A stretch of DNA of 64,000 bases, from assembly GCF_028372415.1 (NCBI RefSeq), contig NC_092876.1, positions 59,048,385-59,112,384 of the forward strand. The letters are read 5' to 3'. The DNA comes from Notamacropus eugenii (lineage: Eukaryota > Chordata > Mammalia > Diprotodontia > Macropodidae). Positions 39,416-52,600 of this stretch are shown piece by piece. Under the pieces are notes generated by a model. It was not told the DNA's origin. It ran no database searches and was given only the letters and a program-made list of their open reading frames with translations. A program made the position numbers and the translations under genes. Within the stretch, counting starts at the first letter, position 1, and every line of letters begins with the position of its first letter.

Positions 39416-41769
39416 CATCACCTGATCTGACCCTCACGATGATCTCTGTGGTTGATGCTATTTATCCCCGTTTTGCAGAAGGGGAACCTGTGGTTAAGAG
39501 CTTCTTTTTGGTTGAATTTTTTTTTGTTTATTTTTATTTTTTTCTCATTCAAATTTAGTATTTTATTTTCCCCCAATTACATGTAAAAACAATTTTCTAC
39601 ATTCATTTTAAAAATTAAGTTCCAAATTCTCTACCTACCTGCCCACCCCCACCCCCATTGAGAAGGCAAGCAATTTGATATAGGTTATACATACGTAGTT
39701 ATGCAAAACATATTTCTGTATTAGTCATGTTGTAAAAAAAAAAACCAAACTAGACCAAAATAAAAACCCAGGAAAGATGAAGAAAGTAAAAAAAAAAAAA
39801 TGCTTCTCTGTATTCATACTCCATCACTTCTTAATAACATTTTTCATCCTACATCCTTCAGTGTTGTCTTGGATCATTTGTATTGCTGAGAATAGCTAAG
39901 TCATTCACAGCTGATCATCTTAACAATATTACTGTTACTGTGTACAGTATTCTCTTGGTTCTAGTCATTTCACTTTGCATCACTTCATGTAAGTCTCCAG
40001 GTTTTTCTGAAAGCGTCTAGCTTATCATTTCTTATAGCACAATACTATTCATCATTTTTTATAGCACAATACTATTCTATCACAATCATATACCTCAAAT
40101 TATTCAGTCCTTCTCCAACTGATGGACATCTCCAAAGACTCTCCAGTTCTTTGCCATCAGAAAAGAACTGCTATAAATATTTGGTCATTGTTCCAAACTG
40201 CTCTATGTAATGATTGAATCAGTTCACAACTCCACTGTCAGTGCATTAATGTCTCAATTTTCCCATATTCCCTCCAACATTTGTCTATTTCCTTTTCTGT
40301 TCCATTAGCCAATCCAGTAGGTATGAGGTAGTACCTCACAACTGTTTTAACTTGAATTTGTCCAGTCAGTAGTGACTTAGAGCATTTTTTTCATATGGCT
40401 ATAGATAGCTTTGATTATATCATCTGAAAACTGACTTAATGTTTTTGATCATTTGTAAATTGGGGAATGACTCTTGTTTTTATAAATTTGACTCATTTCT
40501 CTATGTATTTGAGATCTTTCTCAGAGAAATTTGCTTCAGAAATTTTTCAGTTATGATTGCTAACTGTATTTCACTCTATCCTATTTCTCCTGTTTATTCT
40601 TCTGTTTACCCCAGTCCTTCTTCAAAAGTGTTTTGCTTCTGGCTCCCTCCTCCACCAATCTGCCCTCTCTTCTATAAGCAATTCCCACCTTTCTCTCATC
40701 CCCTTACCCTCCTATTTTCCTATGGGGTAGGATAGATTTCTATATTCAATTGAATGTGTATGTTATTCCCTCTTTGAGCCAATTTTGATGAGAGTAAGGT
40801 TCAAGCATTCCCTGCCACTTTCCTCATTTTCCCCTCCACTATTAAAACTCTTTCTTGCCTCTTTTCTGTGGGATAATTTACCCCATTCTACCTCTCCCTT
40901 TCTCCCAGTGCATTTCTCTTTCTCAGCTCTTAATTTTATTTTTTTAAGATATCATCCCATTCTATTCAGCTCACACCTGTGTCGTCTGTCTATACAAACA
41001 CACACACACATATGTATATATTCCTTCTAACTGCCCTAATAATGAGAAAGTTCTTATGAGTTACAAGTATCATCTTCCCATGTAGGAATGTAAATTGTTT
41101 AACCTTGTTAAGTCCCTTGTGATTTCCCTTTCTTGTTTACCTTTTTATGCTTCTCTTGAGTCTTGTATTTGGAAGTCAGATTTTCTATTCAGCTCTGGTC
41201 TTTTTATCAGTAATGCTTGAAAGTCTATTTCATTAAAAATTCATTTTTCCTCCTGAAGGTTTATATTCAGTTTTACAGAGCAGGTGATTCTTGGTCGTAA
41301 TCCTAGCTTCTTTGTCCTCCAAAATATCATATTCCAAGCCCTTGATCCTTTAATGTAGAAGCTGCTAAATCTTGTGTTGTTCTGGACTATGGCTTTAAAA
41401 TATTTGAATTGTTTTTTTCTTGCTCCTTGCAATATTTTCTCTTTAACTTAGGAGCTCTGGAATTTGGTTATGATATTCCAGAGAGTTGTTTTTCTAATGA
41501 AACATTTCACATTGTCTTCTATCTTTTCATTCTTTTGGTTTTGTTTTATTCTCATAGAGTCATTGGCTTCCACTTACTCAATTCTAATTTTTAAGGAATT
41601 ATTTTCTTCAGTGAGATTTTGTACCTTCTTTCTCATTTGGCCAATTCCATTTTTTAAGGAGTTCTTTTGTTCAGTGAATTTTTGTGTCTCTTTTTATCTT
41701 TGGCCAATTCTGCTTTTCAAGGAATTCTTCTCTTTGTTGGATTTTTGTGTCTCTTTCACCATTTGGCCT

Positions 41770-41770
41770 A

Positions 41771-41816
<46 letters not shown>
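41770..41816. repeat. (TG)n microsatellite
   Basis: Pure TG run at the left junction of the nested L1 inside the HAL1-like element. Confidence 0.97.
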
Positions 41817-41818
<2 letters not shown>

Positions 41819-41824
41819 TAGGTA

Positions 41825-42650
41825 TTTTAATAGTATTTTATTTTTTCAAATTATGTATAAAGATAATTTTTGGCATTCATTTTTACAAGATTTTGAGTTC
41901 TCCCGCTCTTCTCTTCCCTGTTCCTAAAATGGTAAGCAATTTGATATGTTATATATGTGCAATCATGTAAAACATATTTTCATATTAGTCACAGTTGGGA
42001 AAGAAAAAACAGACCAAAAGGAAAAAAAAACACACAAAAAATAAGTAAAAAAATTATGAGTAATACTAAAACCTAAAACATTCCCAAAGGACTCAATGCA
42101 AAATGCTATCTACCTCCAGAGAAAGAACTATGGAATCAGAACACAGAATGAGGCGAACTCTTTTCTCTTCTGTTATGTTTTGTTTTGCTTTTTCTCATGG
42201 TTTCTCCCGTTCATTTTAATCCTTCTGTGCAACATGAATAATGTGAAAATATATGTAATAAGAATGTATGTATAGAACCTATATAAGATTGCATGCTGTC
42301 TCAGGGATAGAGCTGGGAGGGAGGGGGAGAAAACTTAAAACTTATGGAAGCGATTGTTGAAAACTGAAAACAAATAAATTAGTAAAAATTAAGTACGCTT
42401 TGATCTGCATTCAGAGTCCATTAGTTCTTTATCTGAATGTGGATAGCATTTTCCATAATGAGTCCTTTGTAATTGTCTTGGACATTGTGTTGCTGCAAAG
42501 AGCTAAGACATTCATAGTTGATCATCACACAATGTTGCTATTGGTAGGTACAATGTTTTCCTGGTTCTTCTCATTTAATTTTACATCAGTTCATAAAAGT
42601 CTTTCCAGGTTTGTCTGAAATTTGCCTGGCAATGGTATTATTCCTCTGGG
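41825..42650 (-). mobile_element. L1 3' fragment nested in the HAL1-like ORF1
   Basis: Minus-strand L1 3' end in two arms (41825-42057 and 42393-42650; gatctgcattcagagtccat, gaatgtggatagcattttcc). They are separated by a plus-strand L1 3' piece. Confidence 0.75.
42058..42392 (+). mobile_element. L1 3' fragment, innermost insertion
   Basis: Sense L1 3' end: aaatgctatctacctccaga, gaaagaactatggaatcaga, tgcaacatgaataatgtgaa, ending tgttgaaaactgaaaac and an A-rich tail. AAAAATTA flanks both sides, though the A-rich tail makes that target duplication uncertain. Confidence 0.75.
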
Positions 42651-42699
42651 CTTATTAATTGTAAAAGTCTTGCATAATTACATGTATCTAAAATATAGT

Positions 42700-42868
42700 T
42701 AATAGTGTTTTTTAAAAATTAAATTTATTTTTAGTTTTTAACATTCACTTCCACAAGATTTGGAGTTCCAAACTTTCTCCCCATCTCTCCCCTCCTTTTT
42801 CTCTCCATGTCTCCCTTCCCTTTTCTTCCCATGTCTCCCCTCTCTTTTCTTCCCATCTCTCCCTCCCC
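42700..42868 (-). mobile_element. HAL1 3'-end fragment
   Basis: taacattcacttccacaaga and tccaaactttctccccatct match the 3' end of the HAL1 at about 18640-18690, followed by CT-rich text. It then returns to the host ORF1 remnant. Confidence 0.65.
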
Positions 42869-44299
42869 CAGTTTGTTTTTAAGGTGTTATTTTCTTCAGT
42901 ATTTTTGTTGCCTTATCAAGCTACTGATTCTTTTTTCATGACTTTCTTGCATCACTCTCATTTCTCTTCCTAATTTTTTCACTATCTCTCTTAATTTTTG
43001 AAATCCTTTTTTAGCTCTTCCATGACCTGAGACCAATTCATATTTTTCTTGGAGGCTTTGGATGTAGGAGTCTCAACTTTGCTGTCTTCTAAGTGTGTGT
43101 TTTTATCTTCCTTGTCACCATAGTAGCTTTCTATATCCAGAATTCTTTTTCTGTTTGTTCATTTTTCCAGCATATTTCTTGACTTTTAACTCTTTGCTAA
43201 AGTAGGGCTCTGCTTCCAGGGTGGAGAGTGTACTGTCCCATACTTCAGGGGTTTTGTACAGCTGTTTTCAGAGATACTTCTAAGGACCTGTAAGGTTGCA
43301 GTTCTTCCAATGTGGTATGATCTAAGAAGAGGTGTTTACTTCTCTTCTAGCCTGTGCTCTGGTCTGTGAGCAGACATACTGGAACTGTGACAAGGATCCC
43401 TGTTCCACTGAGGCTGCAAACTCTGGTGTGCTAGTGCTCCTCTTTGCTCTGGGACTGCTACCCAGGACTGCAACCTGGATCCCAAGTATGGCCAAAGCAA
43501 TGGAGTCCTGCCTCAGTGCTAGCAAAGAGACTCCTGTAATCTCCTTCTGACCAGTTGTTCAACCTCTTTACTGTCCATGGGCTAAGATCTCTGGAAGCAT
43601 CCACTGCTGCTGCTGATTTAGTCACTCCCAAATTTTACTCCTGGTTTGCTGTGACTGGTTTGCACTGGTGCTAGTATAGCCTGCACAGAACTGTACTGTC
43701 TTCTCACCTCCATGTGGAAGACGTTTCCTGCTGACGTTCTAAGTTGTCCTGAGCTGGAAAATTGTTTCACCCTGGTCTTTTGTGGGTTCTGCTGCTCCAG
43801 AATTTATTTAGGGCATTAATTAAAGGTCTTTGGAAGGGTTTTGGAGAGAGCTTAGGTGAGTCCCTACTTTTTCTCTGCCATCTTGGCCCTTTACCCAGGT
43901 TAAGAGCTTTTAAATGCCTTACCCTGGTAAGTTGTGTCAGAGATGGATTAGAGGGACCCGAAGTCTGGCACTCTATCCACGAGGTCACATTGTTTCAATC
44001 TCTGAACTATCAGCACTTTTTGTGGTCATGTTATGTTATGTTTTTCATAACATGCCATGAAAAAATGACAGGGGAAATGGAAAAGATATCTGTAGAAGTC
44101 CAGGTTCAAGGCTGGGTGCTCTCTGTGATTGTCTTTGCTGAGGAGCACAGGCCTTTCTCAGAATGTCAGCTCCACAGGGACAGAAAGAAGATCAAATGTC
44201 TCCCAGCTCATCAGTCCCTGATCCCTCCCAGAGCAAGGCTTTGTAACAGTCAGAGGCCCTCTAGACAGGACAAACGCTAGAACTCACTCATCATAACTC

Positions 44300-44480
44300 T
44301 TCAAGGCTCGTTGCAATGGATTCAGAGGCAGAGGTTGTGGGTTTAGATTCTTGTTTTGCTGCTTACAGTCTGTTTCAACTTAAAAAGAAGCCCTTTTCTG
44401 GGTTTCAGTTCCTTCATGTGTAAAGTGAAAGGGTTGATTTGAAGGCCTTGAGAACTCTGATCAATGCACTGTCCTGCCGC
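44300..44480 (+). repeat. MIR-type SINE fragment
   Basis: Contains gggtttagattcttgttttg and gtttcagttccttcatgtgt, diverged sense core. Confidence 0.5.
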
Positions 44481-44679
44481 AATTTCAGAGGCCTCAGGGA
44501 GAAGCCTGCTACCCATCTCATGTTGAGGGAATAGACTGAGTCATACTTTTGGACTTGGCCAATTTGGGCATTTGTTTTGATGACTGAAAATTCATTATAT
44601 GTGTTTTCTTTTTGTTTTCCAATTGGGGAGAGAAAATAGATTTTTGTTCATTGAAAAAAAATTTTTTTTTTAAATGAGG

Positions 44680-45360
44680 GGTTTGGACTAGCTGGTCTGT
44701 GGGATCTCTCCCTGTTCCAGTGATTATAGATTTGGAGTTGGAAGGGACCTCAGATACCTTCTGCCTCAGCCCCATTATCTTACAGATTCCCTAGCCACTT
44801 CCCCAACCCCCATCCCTTGACTCCTTGCACAGCTAAAAGGCAGCTCCCAATGACTGGGGCATGGAAGCTTTCCTGGGCCCCCAGTGGGGACAAAGGGGAA
44901 GCTGCTTCTGGGTTTCTTTCACAACCAGACACAGTCACACGACTCCAGCCTCTGCAGTTTCCTAGGGTCACTAATGACCGAGACCTTGGATGTCCCTGGG
45001 GGAGGAGTATGTGCAAACAGTGAGAAATGCTATAGACTTCCACCTTCCCTCCCAGGTGAAGAAGGAAGAGCCCAAGGGAGAGCTGGGACCAAGAGGAAAT
45101 AGACCTTGTGGTTTTAGATGCAATGGGATATCCAGACTGGGCTAGGAGGGCAAATGAAGGACCTGCCCTTTGTAGGGCAATGAATGACAGTGGTTTTCAT
45201 GAGGATTTCATGGTTTGGTGAATGGTCCCCACCAATGCAGATTAATGTGGAGTCTTAGAGACCTCAAGATACCTGGTAACTTGTCTGAAGTCACCCAGTC
45301 AGAGGACTGATTTGAACCTAAGGCTCTTGGTTCCTTTTGCTTCTCAGTAATAAAATAGGT
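44680..45360. other. Intronic sequence with SINE remnants
   Basis: Short MIR-like pieces (ttggaagggacctcagatac near 44738; aacttgtctgaagtcaccca near 45279). The ORFs across 44780-45100 have no family resemblance, and I see no exon. Confidence 0.45.
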
Positions 45361-45369
45361 CAAATATGT

Positions 45370-45510
45370 GATCTCCTCTGTTGGAATGTAAGCTGCCTGA
45401 GGATAAGGGCTGTTTGATTTTTATCTTTGTGGTTTTTTGTCATTTTTTGTATCCCTAGCTCTTGGCACTATGCCTAACGGTGTGAGCTTGAGAATGCTTG
45501 CTGAAGTTGA
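45370..45510 (+). repeat. L2/MIR-type 3' fragment
   Basis: Reads ttggaatgtaagctgcctga, ggataagggctg and ctagctcttggcactatgcc. Confidence 0.65.
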
Positions 45511-46019
45511 CTTTGTATCCCAGCACCGAGCTTCAGGCTGGCATGCAAAGGCAGGTTAAGTGAACTATTCACAAATCATTTGATCCTCCTCACCACCCTG
45601 TGGGGGAAATGTTCTCCTTATCCTCTTTTAAAGATGATGATGTTGAGGTACAAGGAAATTGTGCTAAGGGTCAGCACAGATGGCCAGAGCCAGGCTTTGA
45701 CTCCACATCTCTCATCCTTACAATGCTAAGTGGGAAGGTGAGTCATAACTTGTTTCTCAGGTCTGTATTCTGGACTCATTATCTCTTTCTTCATCCAGAC
45801 TGGGTTAGCCAAGGTGTTTGTTTAATCAGATTATTCTTGGGAGAGCTCAGGTGTTGGGAGTTGATTAGAGAGCAGAAGAGGTCAAGACTTGAATTTAGAG
45901 AAGTGGCCCTCTTCATCCTCTTCCTAACCCCAACCCCAACCCCGAGGAGCCTTGGAGGGCCTGATTCCAAGCTCTGCTGCCTTCCTGCCCTAACCTGGAA
46001 GTCCTTTCCATCATAAGCA

Positions 46020-46370
46020 CAATTACAACTGGCATTCATGTAACACTTTATGGTTTGCAAAGCTTTTCATATGTTATTTTGCTCGATGCTCATACTAACC
46101 CTATAAAGTAAGTGTTACAATCCCCATTTTATGGGAAACTGGCATAATAATTATAATGATATTTATAAAGTGCTGTGTGCCAAGCACTGTACTAAACGCT
46201 TTACAATTATTATTTGATCCTCATGATAGCCCTTGGAGGTAGGTACTATTATTAAACCCATTTTACAGATGTGGAACCTGAGGTAAATAAAGCTTAAGTG
46301 ACACGCCCAGGGTCACACTGGATTTCAGTGTAGGTCTTCCCGACTCCTGCACTGTGGTCCACCTCGTTGC
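46020..46370 (-). mobile_element. Two adjacent CORE-type SINEs
   Basis: The first, at 46020-46135, is partial (catgtaacactttatggttt). The second, at 46140-46370, is near complete: gtgctgtgtgccaagcactg, ttacagatgtggaacctgag, ggtcacactggatttcagtg. They end about 60 bp before SLC66A1 exon 2. Confidence 0.75.
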
Positions 46371-46447
46371 CTATTACATTGACATAGTACTTAAAGGTTT
46401 ATATATGTTTACTCTTTGATCTTTTCAGAATCCTTTCCACCCCCACC

Positions 46448-46623
46448 ATGGACTGGAAGAACTTTGGCTCCATGGTGCTGGCCGCTGAAAACTTCTCCAG
46501 CTGTCCCAACGGCTCCCCTTGGATCTGGGATTTGTTCAATGAGTGTGCCCAGGATGGATGGGACATAGCCAGCGTGGTCCTGGGCCTGTCTTCAATATTC
46601 TGTTTTATTGCTGCTGCCTTCCC
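46448..46623 (+). CDS. SLC66A1: SLC66A1 exon 2 (start codon)
   Basis: MDWKNFGSMVLAAENFSSCP then WIWDLFNECAQDGWDIASV, ending in TTC CC before donor GTAAGT. The exon itself starts at 46429 after TTTTCAG. It matches human residues 1-54 with a slightly longer N-terminus. Confidence 0.97.
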
Positions 46624-49600
46624 GTAAGTCGAGCCCAGGACTAGTTAGCCTGTGTGTGGCCATCAGGGACTGTGGGTCTTGACCCTCTCTTGAGCTGAGG
46701 ACACAAGGACCCTTAATCTAGGGAAGGGAAGGGGATTTTAACTGAGAGGAGAGGCCTCGTGGGGTCTGGGAGGGAGGGCCTCCAGCTGCCCTCTGCAAAT
46801 ATGTCCAGTGGAGAAATGTTTGTCCCCAAGAAATAGAATTGGGATGCGGTTGGGGGAAGTGGAGTATAGAGAGGTAGAATTAGGCCTGATATCAGTAACC
46901 AAACATTGCATTTTGGGAGCTAATGAAGTCCCCCATCCCAGCACAAGGTGAATGGGATGCCCACTCATGAGGAATGCTATGGACAGGATTCTTTGGTTAG
47001 GGCTGGCATGGGCAAGCTATGCTTCTAATGCTAAGATTCTGTGACCTCCTCGCTTTCCCTGCTGCAGACTTCCCCTCCCCATCAACACAACTCTCCTCCT
47101 AAGCATTGAAATGGTTCCCTCGCTCCCTTGCCTGACACTCAGCAGCTCTGAGTTGCTATAACCTCTGCCTTGCCTGATCATGCCTGAAGCCAGGCCCAGA
47201 GCTAGACTAACCAGAGACTTCTTCTTAGCCTCTGGCATACACTATTTCCCATCCTGAATGAATGAATAAAACAGTTAGGCAGAAAGCATTTATTCAACAT
47301 TTACTCTATGCCAGGAAACGTGCGGAACTCTGGGGATCTGCTGGAGAGATACCAAGAAGCTCTTCGTCCTCTCCTTTTTTTTTCATTTATCATCATCATT
47401 ATTTTTATGGTTGTTGGAGGCATCGGTGTTAAGTAACTTGCCCAGGGTTGTACAACTCGTGAGCATCTGAGGCTGGATTTGAACTCAGGTTCTCCTGACT
47501 CTAGGGCCGGTGGTCTATCCACTGTACCACCTAACTACCATCCAATGACATTTAAAGGGAGACTGGAGCCAGGCTGTGAAGGGCATTAAATTCCAAACAG
47601 AAGTTTCTTTGTTATTCTAGAGGCAAATAAGGAGCTGTTGAAACTAATTGAGCCAGGGAGTGACCTTCTCTGCATCTCTAGCCTCACTTCCTTCGTTATA
47701 AACAGTTAACAAATGGAGATTTACCGAGCCATGGTAAGGGAAGGATATCCAGATGTGGGAAAGGATAGTCATGCAAGACAAAGCATTGTTTCATGTGTGC
47801 TCAGCTTTATCCACTCAGATGATCTAGGGTCTGAAGCATCTGGAAGAGTCTCCAACCCCTTGAGTCTGGGCTGCTTTGTATTCCAGTGACCAGGAAGCTA
47901 TGTGTCAGTTAGTCCCCTGAGCCAGTCAAATATCCAAGACAATTGTAATATGTTTTAAGGAAAAATTAGCCTGACTTGTATGGGCAGGGGGAACATTGTA
48001 TCCGCCTCCCATCATCTCTTAGTGGTAAAGTCCTCCAGGTCTTTGAGATCAGGGGTGTTGAACTCAGAGAGAAATAGAGGCCACCTGACTTAGATAATCA
48101 CATATTAACATATCTACCTTTTATTACATTTTTATTTGTTTTGGTCAGTCAGTATTTTCCAGTTACATTTGAATCTGGCTTAGGCTGCACTTGAGGGTGT
48201 TGTGGGCCCTGGGGTGGTGCTGCATATTTGACACCTCTGCTCTCCAGAACCTTCCACCACCTGATGACTTTAGGATCATTACTGGACAGCCCCGACCTCA
48301 GATCTCCATAACTTTTTGTATCTGGTCAGTTACCAGGGCTGGAATCCCTCTGTGGCCCCTCTTCATTCACTCCTTCCTCTTGGTCCCTGTGGCCCCCACC
48401 CTAAGTCTGGGCCTTCACTCCCAGCTGGACAAATGCAACGATCCCTCTCATAGGTCTCCCTGTTTATTCTCTTTCCCTTCCAATCCATCCTTTCTATACT
48501 TGTTAGAATAGTGTTCCTTCCATGGAGAGGCAGTGTGTCACAGTAGAACTTCAGTGCTAGGCTTCAAGTCAGAGGATCAAATCCCATTTCTTCTTATTGC
48601 TGTGACAAGAGGCTGCTCCCTTTACTTTCCTGGGTCTCAGTTTCTCCATCTGTAAAATGTGGGTAGGGGTTGTGCATGGGTTGAACTAGACAGCCTCTGA
48701 CTCTAGTTCTATCATCCTAAGACTTGTTCCCTATCTAAGACTCCATTTCTCCATCTATAAAGGAGAGGTTAGAGTAGATGCCCTTTGCGGTCCCACCTAG
48801 CTCTAGATCAATGAACCTATGAACCCAAGTATAGCTAGCACTTCTGAGCCTCTTTAATAAAGCAGAGAGTCAACTCTGACATCACCATGGTACCCAGAAT
48901 GGCTTAGGGTCAGAAGAGATTGGGTGGGGAAGGAGTAGTCCTTGAACGAAGGTGATGGTCTTCTCTGTCTTCCACAGCCAGTACATCAAGGCCTGCAGGA
49001 CAGGCAACATGGACCAGGCCATCTCCATTTGGTTCCTGATGGGTTGGTTAGGTGGAGACTCCTGTAACCTCATTGGCTCTTTCCTCGCCAATCAGCTACC
49101 TCTGCAGGTATCCCTTCATCCTTGCCTCTGAGGTGGCCTGGCAAGACAGGCAGGGACTAGCTGTCCCTGGGCCCAATCTTGGGTTTGGGGACATGGGGAA
49201 GCCTGGGCTAAGGGCCCAGGGCTTGGTGACCTGTGTAGGCCCCTATTTCCTCATCTAGTTGTAACAGTCTTTAAAGCCTAGGTACTGAGGTGGAAAGTGC
49301 CAGGAATCCAGAGAGTTGATGAAGACAAGTTCAGGCCCTTCTCTGGACACTTACTAGCTGTGTCCACCTCCTTGGGCCTCGCTTTTTCCTCTAAGTCTCA
49401 TTTCCATAAAACTTTAAGACTTAGAAAATACTTTACTCACAACCACCTTGTGAAAGAGGTGGTATAAATATCATTCTGTACATTTTATCGAGGTCCAGAG
49501 AGGGGAAGCAACTTACCCAGCACGTCTTGGCAGAGTCTGGACTCAGACCTCGGCATCCTGACTCCAAGCAGATACTGAGGCAGACCATAGTCCCATTCTT

Positions 49601-52600
49601 AATGCCCATTGCCCTGTTGCCCTCTTGGGGATCAGTCTCTCCAAACTTTGGCAGGTCCTTGTACAGTAGATGTACAACAGCTTGGCACTAGGCCAGTGGT
49701 CCAAGCCATCCTCATGTGCCTGACCTTCTGTTCCACCAACCTTCCCTCTGAGAGCCCAGGGTCATCCTTTCCCCCTTCCCGTCTCCCTGTGAGGGTATTA
49801 TCAAAGCTCAGAAACCTAACTGCCTTATGAATGAGTTAGTTGGCATCTTAGGTTTTTTTTTGCAGACCTACACTGCCATCTACTATGTGCTGGCTGACCT
49901 CCTAATGATATCTCTCTACTTCTACTACAAGCACAAAAACCGGCGGTCCTTAAGTGAGTGGCGAGGTGGGGGCAGGGGGGACTGTTCTGTCATTTGAGGC
50001 CCCAACAGTGACTGGGAGGGAGAGAACCACTGGTCTGAAGGAGAAATTTCAAAGGCCCTATCTGTGGTTTTGAGGTCTTTATCTTCTGAGATAGGGAACT
50101 CTTGAAAAATCTACTTATTGCAGATCTAATCCTCCAGGACCTCTGTGGGCCTTGCCTGGAGCTTGATTTAAATGTTCTCTGTGGGATTTGCCCTCTGATA
50201 AGACCCTCTCCCTGGCCCTGTTCCCCTCTCCCCATCACCACCCAGTTCCTTGATGAGATGAAACTCTCCCCCAAAACTTTTTTTAAAATTTCCATTTAAA
50301 CTCCCCCCAATCCATCTTTTTTTGGCCTCCCAAATTTCCCCTCAAGGGCATGGCTTCTCCCACCCACATCCTCACTGAGCAGGGCCCAGGAACACAGCCA
50401 AACCTCTAATACCCAGTATTGTCCTGTGTGCAGTATCAGCCCCCATCAACGCAGCCTTCCTGTTTATCTCCTTCGGGGCAGTGCTAGCCAGCCCCTTCCT
50501 CCTCCAGCTCGGCCCCTCAGCCCCACAAGAGGTCTTCCGGAGCAGGACCCTCCTGAATATAGAACCCACTGATAAAGTAAGTCCCAGGGGATGGGAGGGA
50601 GGTGAAGGGGAAATGACCTTTGATGGAGAAAAGGGTAGAGGCAGGTCCCCTCTGAGCCCAGGCAGTGTCTCTGGTCCACAGTGAACTCTTGAGCAGTTGG
50701 ACTCCCTAAAAAGAGGTAGGGCAGTCAGGGCACCCCTCAGCACCCAGAGTGCCAGTCTGCCAAAAATACAGCTTTAAACTTGGAGTCAGATGCTGGTCCT
50801 TACTCCCTTGTTGGGGAAATTATGGGATCACAGATTTAGGGCTCAGAGGCCTCAGAGAATAGTGTGGCCAAGATCTGGAGGCACAGAGGCTTCCAGTCCT
50901 AGTCCTGTGACCTTGGAAGTCTGCTAGCTTCCCTGGGCCTTCGTTTCCACAGTTTTCTAAACGATGGGGTAGATCTGGTGGCCTCTGTGGTCCCTTCCAG
51001 CCCCAGAGCTGGGATCTGATGAAATGTGAGTTTTTATTTGGGAATGTTAGGTCTCCTAACATCTGGTGCTACCCCCTCTCTCTGCCCCAGCCCTTCACCA
51101 AACAAGAGATCATCGGCTTCACCATTGGCTCAATCTCCAGCGTGCTGTACCTGATGTCTCGTCTGCCCCAGATCTACACCAACGTAAGTACGGTCGTGAG
51201 GAAGGGCCATGCTGCACAAGGATACCAGCTCTCGCCCTCTGTGTCCCTCTGCCTCCCCTCCTTGTCCTCCTCCACAGCCTTTTCATCTCTCACTGGCTGT
51301 CTGACTGTTCTCTGGGCTATCTTGCCAGGGGAGTGGTCTGCTCCCAGGGATGGGTGATAATCAGAGTCAGGTGGAGCCTCTTCCTCTCTAGAGGGAGTCT
51401 AGGTCTACAGGGTGACAGCACCCTCCCCCCTAAATGGCTTGGACATCTTCACGGCCTCATAGATGGAGGCTGGGCACTGGTTGGGACTCCCTGACTTTGG
51501 AAAGGAACCGGAGTTCCGGGGCCTGGGCCCAAGGGACTGGCTTCTTGGGTTCTTCCCTGTCTGTGGTGAAGGGTTCTAGGGGAGGTGAAAAGGGAATCTA
51601 CTCTGGGCACTGAGGGATTCCTGGGTCCCACACTCACTGAACGCATTGGTTCTTCCTGGTTCCATGGCTGTCCTTGGTTTGAATGGGAGCCATGAGGAGG
51701 CCCTTCCTTAGAAGGCACGAAGTCAGTTGGGTGGGCCCAGGCTGAGCCGGCCTGTTCTCTACTAGTTCCAGAGGAAGTCCACCCAAGGTATCTCCTATTC
51801 TCTCTTTGCCCTGGTGATTTTGGGTAACATGATGTACGGACTGAGCGTGCTCCTGAAGAATCCCGAGGCTGGGCAGACCAAGAGCAATTTCCTGCTCCAC
51901 CACCTCCCCTGGCTCATCGGCAGCCTGGGGGTGCTGCTGCTGGACGTCATCGTATCCTTGGGCATCAGCCTGCAGAAACAGATGGGATGGGGACCTTGGG
52001 CAACGCGTGGGGTTGGCTGCTTGGTTCTAGTGAGAAGAGACTAGCCGTGGCTCTTACTCCTGCTGGGCTTTAGTTTCCCTTCTGTAAAATGGGGATGATA
52101 ACACCATGCAGGGCTGGTGTGAGGCCAGTGCTCTGTCTGAAAGGCAGTGTGGTATAATGGATGGGGGTGGGGAGGGAGGGCTGGTGCTGGGATGCAGCCA
52201 AGAAGGAAGAGAGAGCCAGCCTCTGAAGCACTTAGCCTTGGGTTCAAATCTCACATCTGGTACAAGCTGACTGGGTGACCCTGGGTCAGAGATTGCCCCT
52301 CTCATGGCCACCTGGAAACTTTCTAAGACTCTGAGCTGCAGAGAAGGTGCCAACCTACCCCACAGAGGGAGTCTGTGCTATCCTAGTTTTAGATGAAGCA
52401 TGAGACAGGCATGGTGAGGGGAGCTTGGCATGTGGATTTGGCGGCTCTAGGAGCAAGTGCACATTTGAACAATCGATTCTGATCCATTTAGCCTGAATCA
52501 TGGGCTTGGGGAGGGGAGGGGAGAGTCAGGAAGACTTGGATTCAGGTCCATCCTCTGCCATACGCTACATGATCCAGGCATGTGAGGTAAACCTCCCAGG

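Larger units (their letters stand above)
39492..43909 (-). mobile_element. HAL1-like L1 lacking EN/RT, 12-bp target-site duplication, with a nested L1
   Basis: GGTTAAGAGCTT is present at 39492-39503 and 43898-43909 and joins an old SINE interrupted at that point. Between them on the minus strand: an L1 start (GGCCAAGATGGCAGAG) at 43897, a 5' UTR to about 43200, ORF1 remnants (about 43150-42870 and 41780-41240), the inter-ORF stretch (41240-40560), then directly the last part of ORF2 and the 3' end (40560-39504). The endonuclease and most of the reverse transcriptase are missing. ORF1 is interrupted at 41780-42870 by later insertions. It lies antisense in SLC66A1 intron 1. Confidence 0.85.
34663..46428 (+). 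other. SLC66A1: SLC66A1 intron 1
   Basis: 11.8 kb between the UTR exon and the first coding exon. It holds SINEs, an L2 end, a hAT-type MITE, microsatellites and a 4.4 kb nest of L1/HAL1 elements. I found no alternative coding exon in it. Confidence 0.65.
46624..48977 (+). other. SLC66A1: SLC66A1 intron 2
   Basis: 2.35 kb with a SINE (47370-47545), a hAT-type MITE (48048-48240) and MIR pieces (48520-48800). No further exon is seen. Confidence 0.9.
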
